A DNA stretch of 64,000 bases from Hyperoodon ampullatus (GCA_949752795.1 OX457064.1:106865454-106929453); one strand, 5' to 3'; positions 33,350 through 45,853 are shown, numbered from the stretch's first letter. Numbers and translations: made by a program. The notes: generated by a model not told the origin, from the letters alone.

Positions 33350-33445
33350 CTTCAACTTACAGAGAAAGCAGAGCCCGGGAGAGCTTTGATGATTTCCCCC
33401 AGGTCACACATCCATCAGGGTGAAGGTGTGAACAAAAATCCAAGC
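33350..33445 (-). mobile_element. MIR SINE fragment, antisense
   Basis: Contains 'acttacagagaaagcagagc', 'gatgatttcccccaggtcac' and 'acatccatcagggtgaaggt', similar to the antisense MIR core ('cccaaggtcacacagctag'). Confidence 0.6.
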
Positions 33446-35419
33446 CTCCGCTCCTTGAGGCTCGGCAGAGGACCGCCGTCTAACCTGCCCCGGAGAGGCA
33501 GCCTCCTCGTCTTACACACAGAGAAGTGCATTCGTGAGCACGACAAAAACAGACACACAAAGCACTTCCCAAGCCTGACATTCCCAGTAACTCCAAGCTA
33601 AAGACCATGTTTACTGATACAAAGAAAATGAAAGGACACAAGTGCAAGTTGTGAATGCAGCAGCCCACGGGTACAGCTGTAACTGGGCCCCCATCGGAGA
33701 GCTAAACCCCCGAGGACTGTTCACCAACTGGTACTTTACTCATATTCTTGGACATTCCACCAGCATCGATCCCCATTTGCTATCCAGCAACACATCACAA
33801 TGGGGACGTAATGGCGGAAATAAAAACACATGAAGTGGCCAAAGGCAGGCAAGTCGCAGTTAAACGCTCAGATAAACTGAGTATCCACAGGTGACCAGGC
33901 AGGAAGAGGATGAATGGGTATTGGCTGCAGGCCTCGGGTAGTTCCAATAACCCTTCCCAAGGCCTCAATTCCTTCTTCTAGAAAACCAAGGAATTTTAAT
34001 TCCTTAATAATGTCTCTCCTGGGTCTTCATGATCTTGAGGAAGTCTTTATTGACGAGGTGGACCAGGAGATAATAGCAGGAGAAAAGGGACGCAACAGCT
34101 GTTGGAAAACCCCAGACTTTGAATCCACTTTTGCCAACATCAGGCATCTTTTCCCTGAACGATATAAGAAAATCTCTAACCATCTTTGTTGCTTTTGCTT
34201 TAAAAAACCTTCCTCTCATCTTTAATCTAGCACTAGGAGCATCACGCAGGATAGGGCGTCAGAAGGACGTTGGTCTGCGTTAGGTAATCATTTCAATTTG
34301 CCAAACTAAGTTCTTCCCTCTCCATCTTAATTTTCTGTTGTCATTTATCAGTTAGGCAAAGATTGGCTCAGCTTTTGGAAAAAAAAAACCCATGTCTGTG
34401 GAAGAGACGCCGCCACGAGGTCAATGTTTTAGAGAGAAAGTCATAAAGCATTAAGGATGGAAAGGGTATTTTAGGGAAGGTGACCCCTCTTTTCTCGGGA
34501 CTACACTTCACAGAGAAGCATTACCGTTCCCCTCACCAAAAGCTTAAAAACTCATCTCTGCTTTCATTTTTACAGCAATTATTAATCTACTACCACTCAA
34601 GTTTCCATTCTTCTTAAACCACCAATATTTTAACCTGCAGATCTCCTAAATCAATTACGGGCACACTGCAGCAATTCTGGAAATGCACCCACAGTACAGA
34701 TTGTTAAACACCTGCAAAGTAATTAAACACAGTTATGCACAGATCACATTAGCACATATTACTGATAAGCTAGGCCACCCTGCTTCCTGCTTGCCCCTTT
34801 GCAAAACTCTCCAGTGTGTCAATCAATGAATAAAAAGACAGTTACTGAGCCCTAACTCTCTACTCAGCCTGACTTCAGGTGTGGTTTAGAATACATTAGA
34901 AGAGATACTTGAATTCACCATTATCAAAATCAAAAGAATATGAAGATCAATGTCCTAAATAGGAAATCTGAAAAAGAAGAGATTAGGATTTGGCTTCTGA
35001 AGTCACTGAAAGACGTAGAGAAGCAAAAAAAAAAAAAAAAAAAAAGGGCATGAGACTTCAGCTGATCCTGGGAAGAGGTGTAAAATTTGCATCACCTAAG
35101 AGAAGGCAGGGACACGTCAAGCAGTGGAAGATAGCGTGAGTACAGGGGAAGGGTAGGCACGAGCAGCATGGAAGAGAGGCTGCCAGGGGTCATGATGAAG
35201 CACGATGCTGGTGAGGGTGCGTCTTCATCGATGAAGCAGGACTTCGGAGTTGAATAGAAGAAGAAAAGGAACATAACAACCTTTGTAAAACCATAGGTTT
35301 GAATCCATTTAGAGACAATGTAAGGTACCTGTAGGACCCTGTGTGTGCCCCGTTCAAAGGGACAGAGGTGGTGGAAGACACAGCCCCAGTTCTCAATGAA
35401 TCAAGATGATGACAGTTGT
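33446..35419. other. Unassigned sequence, mostly unique
   Basis: No recognised transposon. 34570-34860 is AT-rich and looks unique and repeat-free. A poly(A) run lies at about 35024-35045 without a recognised retroelement body. The frame at 33914-34225 (103 codons) has no recognisable family. Confidence 0.45.
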
Positions 35420-35656
35420 GTATATGCTGCATCTTCTTGGTCTGTTCATCTCCCAATGGACACTTAGGGTGTTTTTCTATGTCTTGGCTACTGTGAATAG
35501 TGCTGCCGTGAACATGGTGGTGTGGGCACTTCTTTGGTATCCTATTTAATTTCCTTTGGACACACACCCAGAAGTGGGACTGCTGGATCATATGGTAGTT
35601 TTACTCAAGTCTTTCCTAAGTCTGGCAACCTACAGTGACCTTTACCTGATCACTGT
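35420..35656 (-). mobile_element. L1 ORF2 3' fragment, antisense
   Basis: Matches antisense L1: 'tctgttcatctcccaatgga', 'cacttagggtgtttttctat', 'gtcttggctactgtgaatag', 'tgctgccgtgaacatggtgg', 'cacacccagaagtgggactg' and 'ctggatcatatggtagtttt'. It ends near or at the SINE insertion. Confidence 0.85.
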
Positions 35657-35668
35657 TAGACCTTTTTT

Positions 35669-35866
35669 TTTTTGCGGTACGCAGGCCTCTCACTGTTGTG
35701 GCCTCTCCCGTTGCGAAGCACAGGCTACGGATGCGCAGGCTCAGCGGCCATGGCTCACGGGCCCAGCCACTACGCAGCATGTGGGATCTTCCCTGACTGG
35801 AGCACGAACCCGTGTCCCCTGCATCGGCAGGCGGACTCTCAACCACTGCGCCACCAGGGAAGCCCT
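35669..35866 (-). mobile_element. CHR-type SINE, short form, antisense
   Basis: Short poly(T), then 'gtggcctctcccgttgcgaa', 'atggctcacgggcccagcca' and 'actgcgccaccagggaagcc'. The direct repeat tagac followed by a T run (with a c/a difference) appears at 35657-35668 and 35866-35877. More diverged than the copies at 7 and 46 kb. Confidence 0.95.
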
Positions 35867-36061
35867 AGACATTTTTTTCATGAGCTCTTATAGTTTGTAT
35901 TTGTGCTCTTGTTTTATTGAGGTAAACTGCCTTATCGGTTTTAAAATTTCATGATGGTAGATTTGGTCATGATTATCGCTTACCTCTAGGCGATATTTTT
36001 CAAACAGGAGCTTTCATTTGCCAACTGTTCATCCTGTTAATTTAATACGTTTCCCTTTGGC

Positions 36062-36272
36062 TTTTTTTTTTTTTTTTGTGGTATGCAGGCCTCTCACTGT
36101 TGTGGCCTCTCCCGTTGCGGAGCACATGCTCCGGACGTGCAGGCTCACTCAGCGGCCATGGTTCACAGGCCCAGCCACTCCGTGACATGTGGGATCTTCC
36201 CAGACCGGGGCACGAACCCGTGTCCCTGCATCGGCAGGCAGACTCTCAACCACTGCGCCACCAGGGAAGCCC
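36062..36272 (-). mobile_element. CHR-type SINE, short form, antisense
   Basis: Poly(T), then 'gtggcctctcccgttgcgg', 'gttcacaggcccagccactc' and 'actgcgccaccagggaagcc'. The direct repeat ccctttggc flanks it at 36053-36061 and 36273-36281. It carries a private 4-bp duplication (ctcactcagc in place of ctcagc). It lies only about 190 bp from the previous SINE in the same orientation. Confidence 0.95.
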
Positions 36273-36290
36273 CCCTTTGGCATTTTAAAA

Positions 36291-36542
36291 TGACCTTTTA
36301 AATGATAATTTGTCATTGAATGAGGAGGTTTCTTCCTCTGAGCCATTTGATGAAGTTACACTAGGTGGAGAATCCAAGGTCATGCTCTAAGCAAATGGGA
36401 ATTCTCTTTTTGTACAGTGTTACCTGTATGAATAAATTCATTTAGATTTACTTTGCTCCAGCCAATGAAGGCAGCAGTGCAGGGCAGCTCCTGATGCGTA
36501 GAGTTTCTCTCCACCCTGCCTCGGCAACACACTGATATATAT

Positions 36543-36546
<4 letters not shown>
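36291..36546. other. Unassigned sequence
   Basis: Short unique stretch between the SINE pair and the CA repeat; nothing recognised. Confidence 0.45.

Positions 36547-36585
<39 letters not shown>
36547..36585. repeat. (AC)n microsatellite
   Basis: A pure AC run of about 19 units, preceded by a short TATATATA. A potential length polymorphism and Z-DNA-prone tract. Confidence 0.97.
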
Positions 36586-36588
<3 letters not shown>

Positions 36589-36591
36589 TTC

Positions 36592-37571
36592 TTTTACAGA
36601 TACAGCTTACTGCGTAACTCCTGAATTTAGCTCTGGCTTCTCTGATTCTCGAGCCTTCATGCCACACTGAACCCAGGGAGCTCCTGCTGCCAGCTCATCA
36701 TCTGATTGTTGGTTTTCCCCAGGGGAGAGGTCCCTCCCCCTGGAGAGGGGCTCTGTCTGCACGTCCTGAGGCCTGCAGCTGGGTGCCCCCCCACCAGAAG
36801 TCCTCCCGGGCCTCTCTCTGACCTTCTCTCTCCTTGGCAACCTTCCCCCACATATTGTGTTTCAGGCTTATAGATGTCTCCTGATTTTATTGTAAAGAGG
36901 GCATTTGCATTTTTATTCTTATTCTTCTTGCATCTTTGCGGTGATTTTTAAGAGACTGAGATGGAAAAATGCCATCTTTCCATAGCTAATTCTAAACTGG
37001 AATCTCTCAATAAATTCTGAGTAAATTTTTAAGTGCAAAGAGGGAAGAGGCGAACAGTATGAGCCCCGAGGTCTGAGGCCACGCCTGCCTTTGGGAGCAC
37101 ACAGGCAGATGCCTGGTGGGTGAGCTCAGGAAAAGGCTTCCCCCCCAGGGACCAGCGTTCAAGGCCCCGCAGCTCTTTGGAGATCAAGTGCAGCCACTCG
37201 AGGGCTTTAAAGCGTGCTCTGATGATCTCACCCAAGAAACTAGAAACTGCACTCTCACAGGACGAAGGCAAGATATCAGTGTGAGCGTGTGGAGATGTCT
37301 TCCCACCGGCAATGCTCTGGGACGTGTGTCCTCGGCACCCAGGTGTCAGCGTCACTGTGACAGCAGGCGTCTGCATTTTGAACTTTTCTTTGCCTTCTTT
37401 TTTCCTTTTTAGTGAAGTCCCTCTTATAAATAAATTACAGCCTCTCTCAGCTTACTCAGAGGAAAATAAAAGTACTTTCTGCTTCATTTTGTCCACAGTC
37501 AGGCCAGACGGAAACAGGTGAAGAGGAGAGAATGACTGGATTCAGGAAAAAACATAAAATAAATGAAAGGG
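36592..37571. other. Unassigned sequence
   Basis: No gene or repeat recognised. Short frames on both strands only. Confidence 0.45.
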
Positions 37572-38250
37572 GCACACATGCGTGTGACTCTGTGTGTGTG
37601 TGTGTCTGTCTGTGTGAGTGTGTATCTGTGTGTGTCTGTGTGTATGTCACTGAGTCTGAGTGTATATCTGTGTGAATGTGTCTGTGTCTGAGTGTGTGTC
37701 TGTGCGTGTCTGTGTGTCTATGTATGTGTGTATGCCTGGGTGTCTGTGTCTGAGTGTGTCTGTGTGTGTCTGTGTCTGTCTGTGTGTATCTGTGTGTGTC
37801 TGAGTGTATGTATGTGAGTATGTGTGTCTGTGTGCATGTCTCTGTGTATGTCTGTGTGTCTGAGTGTCTGTGTGAGGTGTGTGTCTGTGTGTGTGCGTGT
37901 GTGTGTGTACATGTGCATGCATGTGTGTATGTGTGTATGTGTGTGTATATGTCTCTGTGTGTGTCTGTGTGTGTTTATGTGTGTGTGTCTGGTTGTACGT
38001 GTCTGGGTGTGTCTGTGTATGTGTGTATGTCTATGTGTCTGAGTGTGTGTCTGTGTGTCTGTGTCTCTGTATATGTGTGTGTTTGTGTCTGTGTATGTAT
38101 GTCTGTGTGTGTGTGTCTGTGTCTCTGTATATGTGTGTGTCTGTGTCTTTGTGTGCCTGTGTGTGTCTGTCTCTGTGTCTGTGTGTCTGTGTCTATGTGT
38201 GTGCCTGTGTATGTGTGTCTGAGTGTGTGTGTGTGTGCACATGTGTTTGC
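37572..38250. repeat. Long GT-rich compound repeat (about 680 bp)
   Basis: An irregular array of TGTG, TGTC, TGTA, TGAG and CTGT units without a single fixed period. The + strand is almost entirely G and T with scattered C and A. Stops are rare in several frames, giving a 177-codon Cys/Val frame on + and a 210-codon Thr/His frame on -. These are low-complexity shadows. Such alternating purine-pyrimidine DNA can adopt Z-DNA and is usually length-unstable. Confidence 0.95.
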
Positions 38251-41200
38251 ACAAGAGACAGATGACGGAAAGGACTCTGCCTGCTGACACCTCTGTCCTT
38301 TCAAGACTGGACTGGTCACTCCCCGACCTCCACTTTGCTCTGCAGGACAAGTGTGGTTAGGACACGGGTGGTTCCGTGGAGGAGAAGCAGCTTTGGGTGA
38401 AGGGGCTGGGGGCACAGAGTCGCATGGGACGCAGGAATGGAGGGGCTGGGGCCAGAAAGTGAAGAGTTCAGACCATCACGTTAAAGAGCAAACACCCCCC
38501 GTGGCTCAGCTCCTGGAGATGTTCAGGAGTTCACGCCATTTTCTCACTCCGTATCTAACTCTCCCTGTGTCCACCCTCCATTTAGAGACGAGTAAACCGA
38601 GACCAGGAACCCACAAAACCGCGCAGCTGTCGCCCCCGAGCCAGGGAAGGGGACCCGGGCTCTCCTCTCCCCGGGCTCGTCCCAGCCCGGCCACGCCAGC
38701 CGATCCGATGCATAATTAATAGCGGGAAACACAGGACCCCACTTCCTGTCGTCTCTGATTCCCAGATGGTTCAGTAATGCACTTCCGTTTCCAACGAAAA
38801 CACCCATCTCTGAGAGACATGTTGTCCAAACACAGAGCTGGGCCCCCAGCTTCACCTTTGAGTAAAACCAGGCCAGGCCTTCAAGGCTGCAGGGAAGGAC
38901 TCTCCGGGTCAGGAATGATGTGAGACCACGCTTTCCAAGAACAAAGCGCTCCCTGACCCAGCACGGCTCTGTGAGAAACACTACAGACCAGAACCAGGAC
39001 CAGCCGGGGTCCTGTGGGGACAGTGACAGGGCAGCGCGGCCGGGTCACTCATCCCTACCACCCGCTGCCCTCACACGCTCTCCACACACCCCAGGCTTTC
39101 TATTAACAAGAGCCAGGGCCTTCCTTGGGTTCTAAACTAGCTATTATTCTTTCAGCTGAACATATAACAACATGTTTTGTTTCTAATTTTTCATAGAAAG
39201 CATTCTTTGAAGTCAATTTGTCACATGACAGCACCACAGACAAGAAAAGAAAGAGAAAATAAGACGTATAAGAGAAAAATGCCAATTGACACCATCAGTA
39301 ATAAAAAAGTATACACGTTAAGTTTCCCAGGGAACCTGAGTTGTTGTTACCAGTGGGAATTAGAGCCAAGTTGGGTTTTGTTTTGAAGCAGTTTGTTTAC
39401 TTGTCGAAGGAAAAGCGATGGCGTCAGCAAGCCATCAGCGAGTATAAATATGTCACGTTCTTTAAAGATTTTGAACCCAGAGTCCAGAAATCTGAGTCTG
39501 AGACCCAGGTCTGCTGCTGGGCAGCTGGGTGACCTCTGGGAAGTCATCTCCCCTCTCAGGCCAAGAATCCTCATCTGCACGGGCGTGGTTTGCATTCACA
39601 CATCTAATGGTCCATGAAGACCCAGGCACATGCAGGGGGATAAAGTGATGAGGGAAACAGAGCCCGTGGCCTTGCTCCTGGGGAACTCAGTGCAGCAGGG
39701 GCCAGATGTGGAAGAGGAAACACACAGCTCACATGTGCAGGGTCCCAGGCCGTCTCCCACAGGTAAGTTAGGAGGAAAGCAAACGCGGTCGAGGCCACTG
39801 TTATCACAGCCCGAAACCCAAGCCATCCCTCTCCTTGCAAATGATCCCAGATGAAGATTCCAGACTTCCAAGCACGGATCGGAGAGGAAGCCTGTTGTCC
39901 TGGAAGCAGGACCAGCTTCCCAGGAAACTGATCAAAACTCAGAGGAGTAACTTCTTTTATTGTCTCTTCCTGGAAAAAAACTGTAAGTAAGAGAAACAGG
40001 TCTCTCACCACTGAACAACACAGGGAGAACTGTGGCTCTTTCCCCCGCTAAAACACAAAATTTAATTACCCGCAGGTTTTTAAAGACCAAATAGCCCATA
40101 CCCGTTCTAACCTTACAATAAGCACTGGCATTTATGTTGCGCGGTTGGGTTTTTGACATAGATTATTTGAGGCCGTGTGTATTTCATCTTGGTTGATTCA
40201 AGAAATTACAAGTGTCCTAATACTCAGTGACAGAAGTTGACATATCAAAGGATTCATAGGAACATCAACAAAAAATAAATCACCCTTTCACTGCCTCTCC
40301 CCAAAACTAAATTCCTCATTTTACAAAGACCATATAATCCTTTCATTTTCAAGCAAATACCACGGCATCATTGTTATTCTAGCATAAGCTAGCATAAATC
40401 TTACAACAAGGAGCATGTTCAATGCACTTTTTAATAGCCCTGCTTGAAGGGCTCCCCCGACATCATCCCAGGGCAGAATTCGAGGGGATTACACGTGTCA
40501 GGACAATCAGTTGGTGGCGACTGGAGCACAAAGGCCCCCCCTGAGAACTCGCCACAGGAAACTATGCACTGCATTTCCCTGCCTTGTAAAAGGAGGGAGG
40601 GAAACAGCTATCAAATGAATTGGCACTAAAAGCATGTAATAGTTATTCTAATCTGTTAATTTGGAGTTTAATATTAACTCCGTCCAGTGTCTGCTATGAC
40701 ACACATCTGACCCGCACGGGGCACGGGGAGGATGGCCGGGCACCATCACAGTCTCTGAAGGGAGACAAGTGGTCGGGGGAGGGGCTGGGGGGATGGCATT
40801 CTTTTGCTTTGACCTTGTATTCGAAGATTGTGTTTGCTTTTAGGCAAGTATTGACTTTACGTGGGGCCAGTCTCGTTGAGCCTGACGTAGCATGTTCCTC
40901 CGTAAATTTTAAAGGACTGCAGGTTCAAGAGGTAGCTTTTAACTCTCAGACATTTGAACAAGTTGAGGTGATACCACCATTCTTCAAAGGAGCAGAAAGC
41001 ATTCGATCCTAAGGGAAGACAGGAGAGTCAGGATGGCCCCGGCCACTCAACAGGACGAAGGATGAGTCAGAGCCCCGCGTCTTTTTTGCCCTGTGTTCCC
41101 CTAAATTGTGTTTAATCATCATCAGAGAAAAAGCAGTTCAACCTTCTATCCAGCATTCCAGGAATGAGGCTAAACTCTGGAAGAAAAATCTTACCAATAA

Positions 41201-42104
41201 TAACCATGCAATTTGCTCGTGCTTTTAAAAGACGCCTCCAAAGCCAGAGAGATCCTTTAACCCATCAGCCGCCTTCAGAAGGAGAACGGTTAAAAACTGT
41301 AAAATTCCCGGCAAGATATCTGATGGTCTGAACGATGTAAAGGACTTGCTTCCGAGTGTCCTGAGGTGCCCGGAGGTGCTGAGGTCACCCAAGAAGCGGT
41401 CCCAAGCTCCCCGGCCATCGAATGCCACCCCTCCCTGCACAGGCATTTTCGCATACCTTGAGTCCTAGATCCTGGATGATCTGGGGTTCCCAGGAAAATA
41501 AAGAAAGCCGAGTATTTTCATGAAATGAAACTACCAAGCGGGCATCTTCACAAGCAATGGCCTGGCTCTCGCTACAAGTGTCTCTCCCTGCAAACCGCTT
41601 GTAAGACGTGTTCGGGGGCAGAGGAGAGTGGGGGGAGCCTGGGGGGCCCCTGCTGTGCATTTCAGGAGGAGAGGAGGTGGATTTCTTGTTCTCGGGAATA
41701 AGGCCTGTGCTGGCCTTCTGAACCACTTTAACAGAAAACGCTCAGAACCAACCGAGCTGCCTTCCAGACACCCTCAGCTGTCACCTTGCCCGTGAGGCAA
41801 CAGGCCCGGTGTTCGGACATTCTCTGAGGAGCCACTGTTCACCGTAGACCGTGACCTACGAAAGGTCATTTGTCCTGCAGTCATCCGCTTCCCTTAGACG
41901 CCGCCTCCGACCGACGACCACCTTTCTGTGATGACGACACAGAGAAATCCACCCGCAGGCCCCACGGGAGCAACTCCTGCTGGGCCCTGCCCAGCACACC
42001 GGCAGAGACACACAGAGACCAGAAGCTCCTAAGCCACCGTGTGCTCCTGGCAGACCGAGGGGCGAGCTCTGAATCCACTTGTGCTTGGTGATGTGGCACA
42101 GCTG
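38251..42104. other. Unassigned sequence with MIR pieces
   Basis: Mostly unique. Decayed antisense MIR at about 38545-38660 ('tccatttagagacgagtaaa') and sense MIR-like text at about 39480-39600 ('gtgacctctgggaagtcatc', 'ctcatctgcacggg'). An L2/MIR-like patch around 39640-39720 precedes a perfect donor-like CAG/GTAAGT at 39760-39768, but there is no convincing acceptor. No transposon or gene is recognised from 39.8 to 42.1 kb. Confidence 0.4.
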
Positions 42105-42285
42105 GAACATATACTATCGGTTTAGCACAGGGAACTCTACTCAATACCCTGTAATAACCTATACGGCTAAAGAATCTGGAAAAGAACGGATATACATACA
42201 GGTATACCTGAAGCACTTTGCTGTACACCTGAAATGATCACACATTGTAGATCAACTGTACTCCAGTAAAATTTAAAAAAAAAAA
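42105..42285 (+). mobile_element. L1 3' end, sense
   Basis: Reads 'gcacagggaactctactcaa', 'taccctgtaataacctatac', 'agcactttgctgtacacctg', 'gtagatcaactgtactccag' and 'taaaatttaaaaaaaaaaa'. A 5'-truncated L1 3' UTR of the same family as 6.5 kb. Confidence 0.9.
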
Positions 42286-42894
42286 TACTTCGCCCACTGT
42301 CACCACCTCCGGTACTGTAGTTTCGTAAGTACGTTTCAGCACCAAACACTGGACCTACAGATGAAACCTCAGAATGGACTCATCTGGCCAAGGCAGTGCG
42401 GCGGCGCTGGCTGCCCAGGGGACATCCTCTGCTCACGGGAGCCTATGCTCAGACCACAAGCCGCCAGCTCCCGGCCAGTGGCCTCTGGGAGTCGGAGGCC
42501 CTACTCTGCCTCAGGCGGCGCTGACACACGTCTGCAGGAGAGACTCCCCTGCCCACTCACTGCCACCTCTGGGAGCCCCCAGCCCCGCTCCTCCAGAGCC
42601 TGTGCAGCAGAGGGAGGAAAGACCCCAGCCTGCCTCAGCCCCCGCGGCCTGAGGTCCCCCCTCCTCGTCCCTGTGCTTACGTTTCGTCTGGCATTCAGCT
42701 TTAGATGGTGTGGAAATGCCTGGCACACCAATCCCATCAGCATGAAATACTGAGCAAGGTTAAGACAGCCCGGAGCTGGCTGTGCACGGAGCAGATGCTG
42801 CAACTCAGTGGGGCTGTGGTTACGCCACTGTGGGTCATATCCTTAGACCATCTTACGGCCCATGTGGTTACCTTCCCCATTATTCACTTCATCA
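42286..42894. other. Unassigned GC-rich sequence
   Basis: Frames up to 130 codons on both strands at 42.36-42.8 kb, attributable to GC content. No recognised domain. Confidence 0.45.
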
Positions 42895-43055
42895 CAGCTA
42901 ACAGTTGCTGCAAATAAAATGCCAGGTATTATGCTAATAAGCACTTTCCAGGAACTACCTGGTATAATTTTATAAAAGGTACTGTGATTATCCCCACATT
43001 TTAGATAAGGACACACAAGTGTAGGGAGGTCAAACCGAATATCTGAACCGCAAAT
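42895..43055 (-). mobile_element. MIR SINE, antisense
   Basis: Contains 'cacagctaacagttgctgca', 'aatgccaggtattatgctaa', 'taagcactttccaggaacta', 'gattatccccacattttaga' and 'gtagggaggtcaaaccgaat', the reverse complement of MIR. Confidence 0.75.
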
Positions 43056-43670
43056 GAGAGAGCGAGCCGGCAGGCACAGCCAGGGGCTCTCTGACCTCAG
43101 CGCGGGGCCCCCAGCCAGTCGACAGTGTTCGTTGCTGGGGGCCCGTGTCCCTGGGGTCTCAGGGAGCTTGTCAATTGGCTCATGTAGTGGCCTCGTGCAG
43201 CGCAGCCTGGAGAGAGGAGCTCGGCTTCACGGCCTCAAGCAGACCCTGGTCTGGGTGCTGGACAGAGTCCCGGCTTGCTATCTATCCATGCGTATCTCAC
43301 TCCGCACCACTGGCTACGTGGTGCCCGTCCCCCTCCTAACAGGAAAGGTCCCCCAGCTCTGTCTCTGACGCTCAGCCCTGGCCCACTCTCCTGGCTCCAA
43401 TCCACAGGGTCAGTGTGAGGCTCCAGTGCTTCTTATGGGATTTCCTGGGTCTCCACACTGGCAGCAAGCCCAGCCAGCTTGCCCAGCAGCAGCTTCCAAG
43501 ACACCTGGCTCGGGGAAGCAGGTGCTTGGCCGTCCCGCTGCGCGGGGAACAATGTGAGCTCTCGCCCGTCTGGACCCCCGTAGGTCTCGGGGACACTTGA
43601 ACCAGATGATTTCTAAGTTCGTTCTCATCCCTAATATTTTAATTTTATTGGAACTCATCCCTAATATTGG
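43056..43670. other. Unassigned GC-rich sequence
   Basis: No gene recognised. At 43624-43638 and 43654-43668 there is a direct repeat, ctcatccctaatatt, immediately before the L1 insertion. Confidence 0.45.
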
Positions 43671-43883
43671 CTTTTTTTTTTAATTGAAGTACAGCTGATT
43701 TACAATGTCATGTTAGTTTCAGGTTATAGCACAGTGATTCAGTTATACATATGTACATATTCTTTTTCAGATTCTTTTCCCTTATTGGTTATTACAAAAT
43801 ATGGAGTATATTTCCCTGTGCTGTACAGTAGGTCCTGTTGGTTATCTATTTTGTATGTAGGAGTGTGCTTCTGTTATTCCCAA
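43671..43883 (-). mobile_element. L1 3' UTR fragment, antisense
   Basis: Begins with a T run and 'aattgaagtacagctgattt', then 'acaatgtcatgttagtttca', 'gtgctgtacagtaggtcctg' and 'gttggttatctattttgtat'. The flanking text catccctaatattggct (before, 43655-43671) and catcctaattggct (after, 43884-43897) looks like a target duplication with small deletions. Confidence 0.9.
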
Positions 43884-43897
43884 CATCCTAATTGGCT

Positions 43898-45843
43898 CTG
43901 TTTTTGAATAAAGGTGAGTGCCACCTCTGCCCTACCTGAGTCATGTCCTGTGAATGATTTTTTTCCAGAAGTTAGAAAACACATCTGGTTCTCACCATCC
44001 TCTGCAGATGCCAAGCTTTCTGAAAGGGAGCAAAGCAGAGAACCCAGCCCACAGGATGTGTGATGCCACAACTCTGGCCTCCTCCCCAGATCTGACCCTT
44101 AGAGTCGGCTGGACCCAAGCCCCCACTGCAAGGAGTGGGAGGTGGCTATTTTTCCATCAACTTCTCAAGAAAACGTCTAGATGATGTTGAAAGCTATAGA
44201 AGAAAACCAATGTCTCCCTTCAATAAACCCCAATGCCTCAGCAGAGGTCAATTGTCACTGTCAGTGACACAGCTGCGGTGACTATCAGCACACCTGCCCT
44301 GATGCTCTCTACCTGCCCAGGGCCAGGTGGTCTCAGAGGCTCAGGGCTGTGCACTGCTGGGGGCGGGGTAGGGAGGGATGGGCGATAGCCAAGTGTAGCT
44401 CATCCAGGGGCCCCGCACTGAGACCAGCTGCCTTTCATTCCTTCCCTCCGATTAATTTGGACAAATGTGTCCCTTCTCGGCAGACTGACCCCCCACAGAC
44501 AGCAGGTGTTGACGGTAATGACATCAAGCAATATTTATCAGTTGCCAACACTTAACGGACTTTCACAAAATCAAAATGGTTTTGTAACTCGCAACGGAAG
44601 TGTCCATCTGAACCAGGAAGTACACGCTATCAGATACGAGTCTCCTTTTGCTTGGGCCAAATGAAAAGATGAATATAAGGCGAGCTCTGGCGTTCGCATC
44701 TGAGAGAACAGCCGGGCGCTTCCGAGGTGAGAGCCCCGGCTTTCAGAAGACCTGGGGAGCTACAAGCATGTTTGGAATTCAAAAGGACTACAGAGGTTTT
44801 GGCGTGTGTCTCACTCCAAGCCCAAAGTCCTCTGCAATGGAATGAAATTCTAAAATGGGGGGCAAAAATCGCTTTCTTTTTCTTCATGTGGAAGGAATTG
44901 TGAAGCACGTTTAAAGCAGCTCCCTGAGAAAACATCACGTCTAGTTACGTATGATATTAACTGTGCCAAAGCAACACTGTGCTTGAAAGGTAACATACCT
45001 TATTATAGAGACGGCACCAAAAAATGTGTAATTCTTCTACCAAAGAAATCACAGAAACTGTACGCTATTCTCTATCTTCTCTGCAGAAGAGAATCAGATC
45101 CTCTAAGGACCACAGAACACGTTCACATCCACCCTGTTCACCGAGCACGGGGCATACCCCATGCAGTGAGGTCTGGCCCAAGAAAATCCCGTCTGTGACA
45201 ATTAATGGGGGAGCCGGTTTGCAACCTGGAAGCTGAAAGGCAGGGGCCAGAGGCTCTGAGAAGTCTCATGAAAAGCTTCCCCCCAAAACCGCCTTTATAA
45301 AAGCTGCCACCCAGCAGGACTTACGAATGGGACACAGGGTACAGAGAGTGGGGTTCACGGTCAGACACAGAAGTCAGCAAGCCATCGGCCAGCAGGCGGC
45401 TTCATGGACTCTGCACCCACCTTCCCTTAAAACCTGGGATGTGTCTAACTGATCCGCCTGCACAAGAAGTGGCTTTCACCACAGGGGGCACCAGCCAGCC
45501 CGCCTCAGGCCTCCAAGCTCCCAGAATTCTGATGAAGCGCGGGGCTCCACTGGAACCAGAGGGAGGGGCTGCCCCACCCCGCAATGAGGGCTCCGCACAG
45601 ACACGCTGCCCTCCTCCGGCCTCCGGCCTGGGGCTGCCCTGATTCCGTCCACTGTGGATCGTGCAGCCACGTGACCACTTTTGCCTGTTATCATCAGGGT
45701 GGGCCGCCGAGCTCCTGGCAGAGTGTGGGGTCCTGCCAGGCAGGAAGAGAAGGGCCCCCCTGTCTGTTTCCCCTACTCTCCATCCCAATTAGACACAGAA
45801 GAACACACATTACTTAAGAAGAAAATGGTTAGATGGAGCTTTT
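43898..45843. other. Unassigned sequence, mostly unique
   Basis: No transposon recognised. GC is moderate to 45.3 kb, then higher. 44.5-44.95 kb is a balanced, unique-looking block with a donor-like 'gaggtgagag' near 44725 but no consistent exon. Frames near 45.4-45.8 kb are GC-driven. Confidence 0.4.
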
Positions 45844-45853
45844 AGAAGTGAGC

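Noticed and set aside
37718..38350. 210-codon Thr/His-rich and 177-codon Cys/Val-rich frames
   Set aside because: Translations of the GT/CA low-complexity tract.
39760..39768. Perfect donor-like CAG/GTAAGT
   Set aside because: No upstream acceptor with an open frame, and the upstream text looks like decayed L2/MIR.
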